Part shown: piece by piece, positions 1-15,957 of the stretch | Numbering within the stretch: the first letter of the stretch is position 1 | How the letters are laid out: the number at the start of each line of letters is the position of its first letter | Source of the DNA: Chamaecrista fasciculata | Taxonomy: Eukaryota; Streptophyta; Magnoliopsida; Fabales; Fabaceae | Reading direction: 5' to 3' | Length of the DNA stretch: 64,000 bases | NCBI GenBank assembly: GCA_003254925.1 | Contig: QANZ01031777.1 | Coordinates: 78,959 to 142,958 of the forward strand | Program-made: the position numbers and the translations under genes | The notes under the pieces: generated by a model | What the model was told of the DNA's origin: nothing | What the model saw: the letters and a program-made list of their open reading frames with translations, nothing else | Databases searched by the model: none

Positions 1-2892
1 ATTTCACAATGCAAGTCAAGATGACTGGCTATTATTGAGGTCCCTTTTTTAACATCATTGATAACACCAATACCAATGAGTTCTTTCCTGTAAGAGGCAA
101 TTTTTGGTCCATAGAAACTCTCATCAATAAAGGGTCCATCCATCGGCTCCAGTTCCCACTGAGAATCAAACATTAAACAATTCTTAGGAGATTTATAACC
201 AACATGAGTCTTCAACCAGTTTCTAGATAATTGTTTAGTGAAGCCATCATCAAAGGATTGAAGACACTCTTGCATTAACCGAATGCATTCCAGAAGAGAG
301 AACACACTTTCGGGAGTAATGGAGGAAGGATCTTGAGGGAACCATAGACTAGTGGTAACAAACTTCAGCCCATTTTTCAATTCAGTAATGACGCCCATGC
401 TCTTCAACTCTTTCTTAAACTCATGAATGACCTTACCATAAAAATTGTCACTGTCATCAATGAAAGGAAGAAGAGTAATTAGAGAGAGTGATTCCCATTC
501 CGGACCAGATAAAATGCACTCAGCAGGAGGCCTGTAATCACCAAGCCGTGTCCGCAACCACTTGGCCTTTCTTAAGACTTCATAGAACTCTGGAGAAAAA
601 TCATGGTTAGCTTCCTTCAACCGCCTATAACAAGAGAGAAAGGACTCCAAATGCTCTTTAGTGATGGAATTTTGTGATGCCTTCTGACGGAAAACAACAC
701 TAAATGCCTTCATTGCACACTCAAAATCCACCACCACTCCCATTTTCTTCAAATAATCTTTGTATGACATAATATTCTCTCCATAGAATTCATGATCAAT
801 CACAGGGAAACCACTGAATACCTCAAGAATACAACCCCATGAAGGGTCATATAAGTAACACATACTTGGAGCTTTGAAACCCGTGCTTGTCTTCAAGCAA
901 TTAGTTTCCTTAAGTGCGTTAACAATCTTGTTAGAGGCATCTGAGAGATGTGAACATTCCAGTATTAAAAGAACAGCCTCAGCTGTCAAACATGTCAAAT
1001 AAGAGGGTGATTTTAAGTGGTCGATAACAAGTTGGTAATTTCCACTTAAGCCAATTCCCACACCCAACAACTGAAGTTCCTCCTTGAAATTATTAATTTC
1101 CTCACCATAGTAAGATCCGTCTACGAAAGGGATATCCTGATTTGCGATGCAGTTTGCCACTCAAAATTAAACAAAACAGATCCAATGGGAGACATGTAAC
1201 CACGTGATGTCTTCAGCCAGCTTCCCATCTTGATGCTGCTCACAAATTGGTCTAAGGGAAGAAGGCTTTGCCTCAGATATCGTATGAACTTAAGTATCAA
1301 AACAACATGCTCTCTGCTTAATGTGAAAGAAGCAGCGCGAGACATTAGTTCTTTCCCTATAAATTCACACGCCTCCCCATATTTGAACATCAATCCAACT
1401 GTTTTCAACTCTTCCTCATACTCAAGTATTCTATCCCCATAAAAATCCTGATCAACCAGCGCAATGTCAACAAGAGTAGATCCACTTTGCAAAAGGCTTC
1501 CCAACGAAGAACAAATTAAGAATGACTGCAAAGGTGGCCTATAACCGTTCACCATGACTTTTAGCCAGCTACCTTCCCTTACGGATTTCAGGAACCCCTC
1601 TGGCGGGACTCCCTTATACTTGAGGTTTCGAATCCAATCCAAAAGGAAGAAAGCATTCTCCTTAGTGAGAGGAGTATCCACAGCTGAAAACCCAGAATTT
1701 GGAGGGGATATATGAGGTATGTCACTAGCTCCAACATGACTTTTAAGGAAGTCTATGAGTTCCTTATTGCGTGAACATTGGTCTGCATATTGACGTGGGT
1801 GCAAATATTCTTCGTTCAACTCAACATAGCCTTCGTCTCTCCATGGATTAGAAACAGTTAAACCTGCCCAATTACTTGCACTGGCTGGCACAAGAACCCC
1901 AGTTTTGCGTTTGGCCACACTACCATAATTGTTAATTAGTGGCATAGACTTGCACAGACCATCAATCTCTCTCTTTGAGAAATAATGTTTTGATGAAGAG
2001 TGATATAGGAAGTGAGCATATGAAAGGGCAAGGCTACAGTCGTCTTCAATAAAACCACAAACTACTTTTGCATACTGGTACAAACTATAAGTAACAATGT
2101 TGCCTAATTTTTTAAGCCAATCCAACAAAGTCTGTTTCGAACTGAGTTGGTGCATTGCTTCCCGAGTACGTTCAGGCATATAAAAAAAACGATTGCTTAG
2201 GCATCTGAATTCCTTGTTCCAATCAATTAGCCAGGAGACAGGACAAGATTGATTCTGATCAGCTAGCAAAATTGCCTTGCGACTGTTTTGCCTTGGGATT
2301 GAATTAAGACTAGAAAAGGACTGATTCCCATCAGAACCCACATATTTGATTAGTGATATGTTCGTCATGTTGGACTCAACAAATTTGGACGCCCAGTTGT
2401 TAGCAATGAACAATAAAAGACGCAAGTAGACATTTTCTGGTACTCTCATCACAAGACTCTGGATACACTTGGCGTACCAGTCACTGTTGACAAATTTCAC
2501 ACCCAAAAAATTTGGTATGAGCCTATACTCAGCTTGGTCAAATGAAGGGTTCAAGATATAAGTTCCATGGGAAGATAGGTCATGCAAGTGATCTCCTTTC
2601 TCTCGAGCCTCATTCAAAATAAAAGAACCTCCGGGTGAATCTTGGAAAGCTGTTGTTTAACTAGTTCCACTTTGTCTGGCTTCAGAGGCAATACAAACGT
2701 TGTGGTAGGAAGGGAATCACCCACACGACTAATTTTTTTTATGTCATGAAGGATTGAGTTCTCCTCAACCCATTCAGGAACTATATACCCAAGCCTGCAA
2801 TGCGGACAAGGCGCCTCATTGAACCGTTTCTGATATCCATTGCTAAAAATGTAAGGCTGAGTAGTAATCAGAAATACACATTGTGACCCCAA
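1..2892 (-). pseudogene. NO VEIN (NOV)/sacsin-like protein, broken and truncated copy
   Basis: On the minus strand three open segments match the plant NO VEIN family (large nuclear proteins with an N-terminal GHKL ATPase domain and sacsin-like repeats). 2892-2614 holds the end of the ATPase region (VFLITTQPYIFSNGY, then IVPEWVEEN and LPLKPDKV) and stops right after HPEVLLF. 2617-1121 resumes far downstream in the family (GTYILNPSFDQAEYRL, NSDWYAKCIQ), so a large internal piece is missing at about 2614-2640. Near 1133-1140 a one-base frame change stops this segment; the next frame stays open from about 1136 to base 1 with repeats of roughly 125 residues (PFVDGSYYGEE, WLKTHVGYKSP, PFIDESFYG). 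The 5' end is cut inside the ATPase domain where an inverted repeat begins, and the 3' end lies outside the window. Seen: frame breaks and truncation. Inferred: non-functional. A sequencing error could explain the break at 1136 but not the deletion. Confidence 0.78.
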
Positions 2893-2893
2893 C

Positions 2894-3326
2894 GTGAAAC
2901 GTTAGTTTTGATCAACGTGAAACGTTAGTTTTGATTATGTCCCTACTCCCCAATTTCAATCATCCACAAAAGAAACACCATTTTCACACGATTTGAGCTC
3001 GGTTTTGATCAGATTTCTTATGGGTTTTAATTTTCGGACATCACAAACTTGATTTCTTGGATCAATTTCAAAGATTAAGATCAAAATAGCTCTAAATTCA
3101 AAGAAAATCGGACCCGATGAACCCTAAAAAATACCAAAACAAAATGCAGCAAAACGAAGCATTTTTCTCAAAATTTTCATGTGCAAAATGATCCTTAGGA
3201 GCAAAAACTGAGTACCCATAAACTTATTTATCAAAACAAACTGAAACGAATACGGATCGAAGCTCAAAAGTTCCAAAAAACGGTACACTAACGAGGGTGG
3301 GGGCATAATTGAAACTAACGTTTCAC
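2894..3326. repeat. Inverted-repeat element next to the NOV pseudogene
   Basis: The left end (GTGAAACGTTAGTTTTGAT, present twice at about 2894 and 2915) is matched in reverse complement by the right end near 3307-3326 (GAAACTAACGTTTCAC). The arms extend about 28 bp and continue into a shared 'gtccct/gggggc' stretch. The middle has no credible gene. It abuts the truncated end of the NOV copy. Family unknown; no target-site duplication was recognised. A further related AACGTT-rich stretch follows to about 3420. Confidence 0.6.
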
Positions 3327-3550
3327 ATCGGAAACACAAATGACACAAATGAAACGTTAGGGGCATAACTGAAAATTACCACAAACGTTAAGGGCACGAA
3401 ATGGTGTTTTGCCTACTATTAAAATCACACTCTAAATATTTTGTTTTTATGCGTATCTGACTGTGCATGCTCTTTTAATTTTTAAAAAATCAAATAAAAA
3501 ACTCTAATACTAACGACAAATCATAAGCTTAAAAGACTATTTTATATTAA

Positions 3551-3890
3551 ATTTTTTAATTTTGATTTAAACTAAATATTTTGGTTAAATAAATTAATAA
3601 TATTTCAGATTCTTTTTTTATCAATTTGTGAAAGTCATCAAATTAAAAGGAAATAAAAAATTTAAATCTAAACTTAATTTAATGTACTAAAGTGCAAATT
3701 TTTTACCCATCAAATATTTTTCAAATCTTGTATAAGATACTTTCTATTAGTTTGGCCAAAGTATAAGATACTTTCTTAATAAATCATTTGTAAATAAGTA
3801 AATGAGTTTTACATTGAACTTATCAGTAAGCAAAATTCAATGCATCACAAAAGAAACATCTCTCCCTTTATATACAAATCCAGCATTTAT
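3551..3890. repeat. Tandem direct repeat, copy 1 (about 340 bp)
   Basis: Bases 3551-3890 recur nearly unchanged in 3891-4510, including the stretches 'gtgaaagtcatcaaattaaa', 'tttggccaaagtataagata' and 'tatacaaatccagcattta'. This copy keeps the site (around 3765-3780) that is interrupted by a Stowaway MITE in the second copy. No coding potential is seen. Confidence 0.85.
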
Positions 3891-4510
3891 TTTTTAATTT
3901 TTATTAAAACTAAATCTTTTTTTTAAATAAATTAATAATTTTTAAGATTTTTTGTTTTCAATTTGTGAAAGTCATCAAATTAAAAGGAAATAAAAAATTT
4001 AAATCTAAACTTAAATTAATGTACTAAAGTGCAACTTTTTACCTATAAAATATTTTCAGATCTTGTATTAAGATACTTTCTTTTTGTTTGGCCAAAGTAT
4101 AAGATACTCCCTTCGGTTCTATATATGTTTTGGAGAAATCTTTTTGTTCCAAAATATATGTTGTTTTACAAATTCAAGAGAACATTAATTATTTTTTTAC
4201 CATTCTATCCATATTATATATAGTAAAGTCATAAATAAATAAATATTTCTCAGGTAATTTAATAAGAATAGTTTAGTCTTTTTATTTCATTTTTCTCTTC
4301 ATTCTAGGTGAACTAATCATTTCCTTAATCTGTGTGCATTTACCTTAAACATCAGATATATAAAACCGGAGGGAGTTAATAAATCATTTGTAAATAAGAA
4401 AATCATTTGTAAATAAGTAAATGAGTTTTACATTGAACTTATCACTAAGCAAAATTCAATGCATCACAAAAGAAACATCTCCCCCCTTTATATACAAATC
4501 CAGCATTTAT
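3891..4510. repeat. Tandem direct repeat, copy 2, interrupted by a MITE
   Basis: Second copy of the 340-bp unit at 3551-3890, expanded by a Stowaway-like element at 4107-4375 and by a small internal duplication ('aaatcatttgtaaataag' twice near 4381-4420). The rest of the copy is nearly identical to copy 1. Confidence 0.85.
4107..4375. mobile_element. Stowaway-like MITE
   Basis: The termini are CTCCCTTCGGTTC on the left and, in reverse complement, a similar CTCCCTCCGGTTT on the right; the left flank is TA. Inner sequence is related, in opposite orientation, to the element at 35820-36081 (shared 'ttaaacatcagatata' and 'actaatcatttcctt' parts). The length of 269 bp and the TA target fit Stowaway (Tc1/mariner) MITEs. 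The right TA is imperfect. Confidence 0.8.
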
Positions 4511-4584
4511 TTTAGGGACATTTATTATCATCATTATTATTGTTATTCTAAAAAGTTAAAAGAGAGAAACAAACAAACAATATA

Positions 4585-5034
4585 AAGTAAACCTATTATT
4601 TGGTCCCTCCTTTTTTACACTTTCAACTATTTGGTCTTTCATTTATCATAATCGTCAACTATTTAGTCCCTTCATAAAATTACTTGATGGCGTGGACATT
4701 AAATGTTTACGTGGAACCCGTTAAATGTCACTTTGACATCCTAGTCACCTAAACCAACTAAATCGAACAAAAAAACACAATCAATCGGCCTAAATTATTA
4801 AAACATTTCCAAATCTCAAGTCTTAGGTGATCCCAAATAGTTAAATATATGACATTCAATGTGTCACATGTGCATTTAACGAGTAAATCATGAATGCCAT
4901 TAATGGAGATATGCTAAAGGGAGTAACAAATTGACATTTGTAATTTTTAAGGGATCAAATAGTCTATTTGAAAAATGCAGAGACCAAATAGTTGAAAGTG
5001 TAAAAAAAGGAGGGACCAAATAGTAAGTTTCCTC
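4585..5034. mobile_element. Mutator-type MITE upstream of UBC27a, 9-bp target duplication
   Basis: The terminal inverted repeats extend about 55 bp: left arm includes TATTTGGTCCCTCCTTTTTT and ACACTTTCAACTATTTGGTC, and the right arm is its reverse complement. The direct repeat AACAATATA flanks both sides (4576-4584 and 5035-5043), a perfect 9-bp target-site duplication as produced by Mutator-type transposases. It is 450 bp and non-coding. It ends roughly 300 bp before the UBC27a start codon, close to where transcription should begin. Confidence 0.9.
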
Positions 5035-5043
5035 AACAATATA

Positions 5044-5104
5044 TAACGCCATTGCGCGATATCTCTCAGCTCTCACTGTCGCGACTCGCCAGTCACCACT
5101 ACGG

Positions 5105-5135
<31 letters not shown>

Positions 5136-5332
5136 AGAAGAAGACGAAAGCATAATCAACCTTTATTCTATCTCACTGAAATTTATAGCAAGCGGTGTGT
5201 ATTTATGTCCTTCATTTTTTCTGTTTCTTTTCTCTTGTTTTTCTTATCTTCCATTTCGTTTTTCTTTCTTCCTTTCTCACTCTCTTTGATTTCTCGCTTT
5301 CTGGGTCCGAAAGAACTCTCAGGTTGAAGAAG
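5044..5332 (+). promoter_or_regulatory. UBC27a core promoter and 5' leader with (AG)n tract
   Basis: Between the MITE and the start codon lies a GC-richer stretch, an (AG)n run at 5109-5135 and a long pyrimidine-rich tract. A likely 5'-leader intron has its donor at 5195 (AGCG|GTGTGT); UBC27b has a matching donor at 9229 (AGCG|GTATAT). The acceptor is uncertain (a 'ctctcag' at about 5321, or directly before the ATG). If unspliced, a 41-codon upstream ORF (5205-5327) would end 5 bp before the ATG. Confidence 0.5.
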
Positions 5333-7450
<2,118 letters not shown>

Positions 7451-7711
7451 CTGGCTAATTGTGTTCTTGTGAAATACTCTCTAATCTCTATAGTGTTTCT
7501 AAAATCATGGTGAAGTTAAGATGGCAGATTGCCTTAGATTAATTTAATTTTCTATAGATGTTAAATCTTGTTGAGCCATATCGTATATAGTCTTTTTGTC
7601 ATACACTTCTCATTATCCTTAATGTCATCACAGGTATCAATTTTAATTCATATGCCAAGCTTTCTGCTTTAAGGATTAATTCATTATGATTATGTTCATG
7701 GTGCATTGATA
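7451..7711. other. UBC27a 3' flank
   Basis: Probable 3' untranslated region and downstream DNA of UBC27a. Segments resemble the UBC27b 3' flank ('catatgccaagctttctgcttt' is paralleled near 12186), showing that the duplication included sequence beyond the stop codon. Confidence 0.5.
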
Positions 7712-8041
7712 AAGGACTAAAACCCTATTTCGGTTCCAAACATATTAATTCCTTTTATTAGTTGGTTAGTTTTAGATTTTTCTTTTCAATTTGGTTCTTC
7801 ATAATCCTTTTTGTTATCAATTGAAATTTTTAATTGCGTGGATGACCTGGTGCCTTTAGATGATAATGGTGCCACATCATCCTCATTTGAAGTCATCTTA
7901 TTAGTGTAGTTAATAACTCGATAGAATAATTAACATTAATGACAAATTATTTTTGAGATATCAAATTTAGAATGAACATTTGAAAAAGACTAGTTTGAGG
8001 AAAAAAATTAATATGAGGATCGAAATGAGATTTTAGTTAAG
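7712..8041. repeat. Inverted-repeat MITE-like element
   Basis: The left end 'aggactaaaaccctatttcg' pairs imperfectly with the right end 'cgaaatgagattttagtt', and the arms continue into an AT-rich core. About 330 bp, non-coding. The target duplication was not resolved. Family unknown, probably a degenerate MITE. Confidence 0.55.
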
Positions 8042-9230
8042 AGTTACGTCGATCAAGTGTATTGTTAGGGATGTCACGCTAGCTTCTTTCATGTAATTGG
8101 ATCTTTAAATATACATTTAAAGGTATTATATGAATGAATATTTAAGTAGATTTGATATATTGAAAACACAGGTAGATTAAGTTAATGATAAATAAATATG
8201 TAAATGTAATATGTCTAGTATATCTTTATGTAAAGATTTCTTAAGAAATCAATTAGTTGAAAGACGTTAACAAGATGCTAGCAAGCTATTTATGGAAAGT
8301 GGTTTTGAATTATTATTTTTCAAGTTTGTAATTGAATTGAATGTGGAAGTAGCTCAAGTAAAATCGTATGTACTATGTACGTTCTACCAAAGAAAAATTT
8401 GTGTGTACGAAACAGAGAGTAAATATATAATCAGTGAAAACGAAATAAGTGGTTTTAAATACTATTTATTAAAAAAATACTTTCTTAATTTTTTTAAAAA
8501 TTCAAAATCTGAATTTATTAAAAAAAATACTATTAAATATGATGTAATATGATAAATTGTATATCAATACCTATATTTAATAATAGTTTCTAACAAATCA
8601 TTGTTTTAATTTTTTTTAGAATACAAGAAAACATCTACATTTTTTAAAAAATAAATAAAAAAATTAGTACAAAAATAATTTCAGTACCAACATGAGTTGA
8701 ATCTATCAAAAGAGATTGATTAGCCTCTCGCAAAATCATATGTTAACTGTTAAGGCTAAAGTTTGAATCCCAAAAAATATTTATATTTAATGTTCAACAA
8801 TTCATAGAATGAGAGTATGAGACTATCTCCCATAGAGAATACATGCAGAAAAAGAAATAAAAGATAACGTTTTGGCTTCTTTTTTTTTGTTCTTTCTATA
8901 TATTGATTCACTTGTACTCTTGTAGATGGCCTGAACCTTGATGGTTAAAAAAAACCCCAAAAAAAAAAAAAAGAAACTTGGACGTTAATGGTTCCCAAAT
9001 ATAGAGAAGAAAGAAAAGCAAAAAGAATAAAAATGAGAAAGGAACACAGCATCATCATTCACAGTTTCACACCATTACTAGCCACTAGTCCACTACTACT
9101 GCTACCACGAGTGTGTGTGTGTGAGAGAAAGAGAGAGAAATCCAAAGAAAGCATCATCAATCTTCATTCTCTATTTTCTTCCTTCCATTTTCATTTCAAT
9201 CCCATTGATTTTAGTTATATTGCTAGCGGT
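8042..9230. other. Intergenic DNA and UBC27b upstream region
   Basis: AT-rich sequence without a supported gene. A weak tRNA-like box B ('gtttgaatccc', about 8761) could mark an old SINE but is too eroded to call. The last 230 bp hold the presumed UBC27b leader: a (GT)n run at 9112-9123 and pyrimidine-rich DNA, with the likely leader-intron donor at 9229. Confidence 0.5.
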
Positions 9231-9316
9231 ATATGCCATCCACTTTTGTTTGTTTCTTCCTTTCGCTTTTGCTTTTTTCCTTCTTGTATTGTAAGTTTGC
9301 AACAAAAGGGTCTTCC

Positions 9317-9352
9317 TCTTTCTCTCTCTCTATCTCTCTCTCTCTCTCTCTC
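9317..9352. repeat. (CT)n tract in the UBC27b 5' leader
   Basis: A run of TC/CT dinucleotides lies about 60-95 bp before the start codon. CT-rich leaders are common in plant housekeeping genes. Copy a carries an (AG)n run instead, further upstream. Confidence 0.85.
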
Positions 9353-9411
9353 TTGGGTTTTCTCGCTTTCTGGGTCTGACTCTGATTGATTGATTGATTG
9401 ATTTATTGAAG

Positions 9412-12000
<2,589 letters not shown>

Positions 12001-13108
12001 TTAACCTGTGCTTCTGTGAAATACCCTCAAAAGTATTTCTTTCATTGTGAAGTTCATCATAGCAAGATCACGGACACTGGTTTATATCTAATGATCTATC
12101 GTACATAGTCTTTTAAGTTTTTGTTGTTGAAGACTTTTGCACTTCACATTTTCCTTATTGTCACTACAGGTATGAAATTAAATTCATACGCCAAGCTTTC
12201 TTTCTGCTTTGAGTATTAATTCACTATAACTACGTGGATAGTGCATTGAGAAGGACCAATGTGGATCAAAGGATATTAGGGATGCCACGTGGGTCAATTA
12301 GTTCAGGTAATTAGACATTAAATATCCGACTAAAGTGATGATATGAATGGAATATTTAATTTCAGTAGATGTGGTGTATTTCAACTTGTAGACTAAGTCA
12401 ATGATGAGTTGTGTAAATGTATGAATTTAAATGTCACTTATACCGTTACTTGAAGATTTCATGAGAAAAACAATTAGTTGATGATTGAGATGTGGCTTAC
12501 TACACATGATAAGAAGATGGTATTAAGTTAGTCAAAGACTAAGTGATGGTAAATGATTGATTTTCAAGTTTGGTAGTTGAATTGAAGGTGGAAGTAGCTC
12601 AACCTCACTCATGTTCTTAAGTCTTAACAACATCAATCACACTCCTCACTTTCCAATTTTTCTGTTTGGCATTTTAACCAATTAGTGCACATACAAAACA
12701 AAAAGAAAAGCGAATAAAAGAAAGCCAGAGAGAATCGATCCTCCACCTTCAACAAACAAAAATATTATTAGTGAATTAATGAGTTACTTTTTAAATTTCC
12801 AATTTTTTTCATGTTAAAATACACTCATTACTCTTCAAGTTTTAGGTTGGGGAGACACCAAACACTTATGATTTATTACCATAGTGTCAAAAAAATGAGG
12901 TTGTTTAAGGTATTAAGTGATCTTTTCTTTGGTAAGTGATCTAAGTTGAAAGTTTAAAGGTCATGTTTGTCAATCTATTCGAACTCAGTGATGTTTTGTG
13001 TTTTGCCTTAAAACTTGAGAGGTTTTGAATAATTTGATGTTGAAAGTTTAGGGAATTTGTTTGTCAATTTTTAAAATTTCTGAGTGTTTTATGTCTTTGA
13101 GTTAAAAC
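12001..13108. other. Intergenic DNA after UBC27b
   Basis: The first 250 bp match the UBC27a 3' flank in part. The rest is AT-rich with no supported gene. Direct repeats of 'agtttaggga/agtttaaagg' type occur near 12950-13060. Confidence 0.5.
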
Positions 13109-14047
13109 CAATGTTGTTAGAACCGAACTGGATATAGACTCGGACAAGTGTTCGGTTCACGGTTTGATCGGTTGAATCGGTCGAACCATTGGTCGGACCG
13201 GATGACACAATAAATATTTTTTTAAAATATATTAAACATAAACCCTCTATAATCCTAGAAATCATGGAGTAACTGCATTTTTCTAAACAAGTAAATGGAT
13301 TAAATGCATCTTAAATAAGATTCCATTAGTCATAAACATGTCCCAAAACTATTAAAATTTTTTTTAATGCCCCCAAAAAATATAGGAAAATAAATTTCTA
13401 AAAGGAAATAAAATATTGAGAGGCAAATATCAAAAAAGATCTAAATTGATCATTAAAAAAAAACAAAATTGCAACTAATTAAAATTAATTTGCAATTACA
13501 AAAATAACCAATACTTGATGCATAGCTAATTAGTGGTCCTTTGGTGCATGAAGATTTCCAAACTATTCAGATTTTGTAATTTTTTTTAATGCAAAAGGAC
13601 CAAAATGAAAAATTAGCAAAATGTGGGTGGACCAAAAATACAAAATGCACCAAAGTAGGAAGCAAGAAAGCTGTTCTTCTTCTTCTTCCACGAGACTGTT
13701 CATCCGCCCAATAAACACCATTTTTGGGTCCGTTGAAAGCTTGGTTTGGACAGATTTTGGATGGATTTTGTGTGTTTCATGATCAAAAATCATTTTCATG
13801 GATTAATTTCAAAAGATCAACCTCCAAAAACCACCGAAAAAACGAACTCACGAAAAAAAAAAATGGGTGAACCAACGGTTTTTTAGGCGGTCTAGCGGTT
13901 GAACTCGGTTCTCCGATTTTTTACCGGTTATTTCCGGTCCAATTCGGTACAAACGGTGTTTTGGTTTTTGGGGTCGAACCCACTCGCTCTCTTGTTCGGT
14001 CAGCGGTCTAACCGGTCAGATCGTCCGGTCCGGTTATGACAACACTG
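13109..14047. mobile_element. Non-autonomous hAT element with 8-bp target duplication
   Basis: A perfect 8-bp direct repeat GTTAAAAC flanks it (13101-13108 and 14048-14055). The ends are inverted (CAATGTTGTTAG on the left; TGACAACACTG on the right), with subterminal CCGGT/ACCGG-rich blocks on both sides. Length is 939 bp; no transposase is encoded. The 8-bp duplication and CARTGTTGT ends fit hAT elements. The internal stretch 13540-13860 is AT-rich and may be captured or inserted sequence. Confidence 0.9.
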
Positions 14048-15925
14048 GTTAAAACTCATGAGTCTTAAGTGTATATTAGTTTTCTTTTTAAATTTAATTT
14101 TTTGTTTGTTAAGATATTAGTTTAGATTTGACGGTACATGTAAATTAGATTTTATACTTAACAAATAGGTTAAATTTATTGTTTTATATATATATATATA
14201 TATATATTTGAGAAATTCAATTTTATAATATTTATATCTTAAAGATTAAATTAATTTTTTTAAGATTAATTTATTCATGTGTTTATTATGAAATGAATTG
14301 ATAATAAAGTAAGGGTGACGCTTGATACGTGTGGTTGCAACTGTTTCCATATTGAGTATGAGGGTTTTCAAAGAGATATAAAAAGTGGTGAGAGTGAGGA
14401 AGAATATAATGTGGAAGTGAAGTTGCAATATTAATGGTGACAGGTTTGGTGATTCATGCAGAATTTAATAATATGGGCTTCTTGTTGGAGAGGATTCATT
14501 CCCAATATGTCTAACAAGGCTAATATCACTTATATTACTTGGACGGCCTTGATTTATGATGTTAAATATTTAGTAGGAAAAATTGATCTAAACTACTAAA
14601 ATAATAATTAAATTGTATTAAGACTCTCTGAGTTTTTAACTGTGTTTACTTGGAATTTGACAGATAAATTTCCTCGACTCTCAACTTTGCTCATTTAAGA
14701 CTCTTAAATAGCTTCACTTTTTTTAAAAACTCAAGGGTCCTAAGTGAAACAAAACTCAATGTCACGGTCATTCCTCTTGACTGGGCTAAGTTGTATGGTT
14801 AGTGTCAAGTAGTGTTTGGGTATTGATTGGGCTACTTGATTGATATGAGTATCTAGTGGTAGGTTCATTTTAAGCTCAAATCTCTTTTATTACTTAATGG
14901 ATATTATCTCAAGCCCAAGACTACTTGAGCCCATGAGCAGGTCTACTTAGAACTTTTTAATTTTAAAATTTGACAGATAAATTTTTTGGACTCTCAACTT
15001 TGCTTATTTAAGACCCTTGAATAGCATCACTTTTTTAAAAAACTCAAGGGTTCTGAGTAAATAAAATGGAAAGCTTAGGGGTTTTATATGTCAAATTTTA
15101 AAATTTAGAGATTCTAATCCCTAAATGAGCATAGTTAAAAATTTAATAGGTTTATCCGTCAAGTTTCAAAATTCAAAACTTATGGAGTCTTAATAAATTT
15201 AACCTAAAATAAATAGTCGTAAATGAGATTAATAAAGTTCAACATAATTAATAGATTGTTGAGTTTTTTCTGTATAATGTCACGAGTTCAAATAAAATTG
15301 TATGTATAGAAAATATTTTGGTAATGATTAATTCTAAGAGAGAATAAATATTTTGTTTAAATAAATGGTTTTGATGTGACAAAATTTTTTTTACGTATGA
15401 TCAATTATAATAAAAAAATTTTAAAATATATTTTCTAATGACTAATTATAAAAGAGAATAAAATATAATTTTTTTAGTACAATATAATAGAAATATAAGA
15501 AATTATACTTCAATCTCATTCATCTTTAAATATTCCTAGTATTTTTTGGACGACCAAGAATTGGAAAAAAAATTATTATTATTGTTATTATTATGAATTT
15601 GTTTTTTTTTTTTAAATCATAATTATTGACTTCCTTTTCGATTATGAATGAACTTTGACTGCTCTCAAGAGACTTTTTTTTTCGGTAACAAGCTCTTAAG
15701 AGACTTGTTCAAAATAAAAATATGTCTATCAAATGTTGTTTGTGAAATTGTGAGTAATCATGGCTTGTGCAAAAGATAGAGAGGTAGAAGAATAATCAAA
15801 AGGCAAACAGATTTACAAAGAGTGTGGTCTAGTAATTTATTTTTACAATATCTTTCAACTTAAAAAATATTTCGTGATCCATCCCTATTTTTTAAATAAA
15901 AAACTTATAGTAAAAATAATCATTA

Positions 15926-15957
<32 letters not shown>

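Noticed and set aside
8700-8860. Eroded SINE-like stretch
   Set aside because: Only a weak B box is visible; no A box, tail or flanking repeat.
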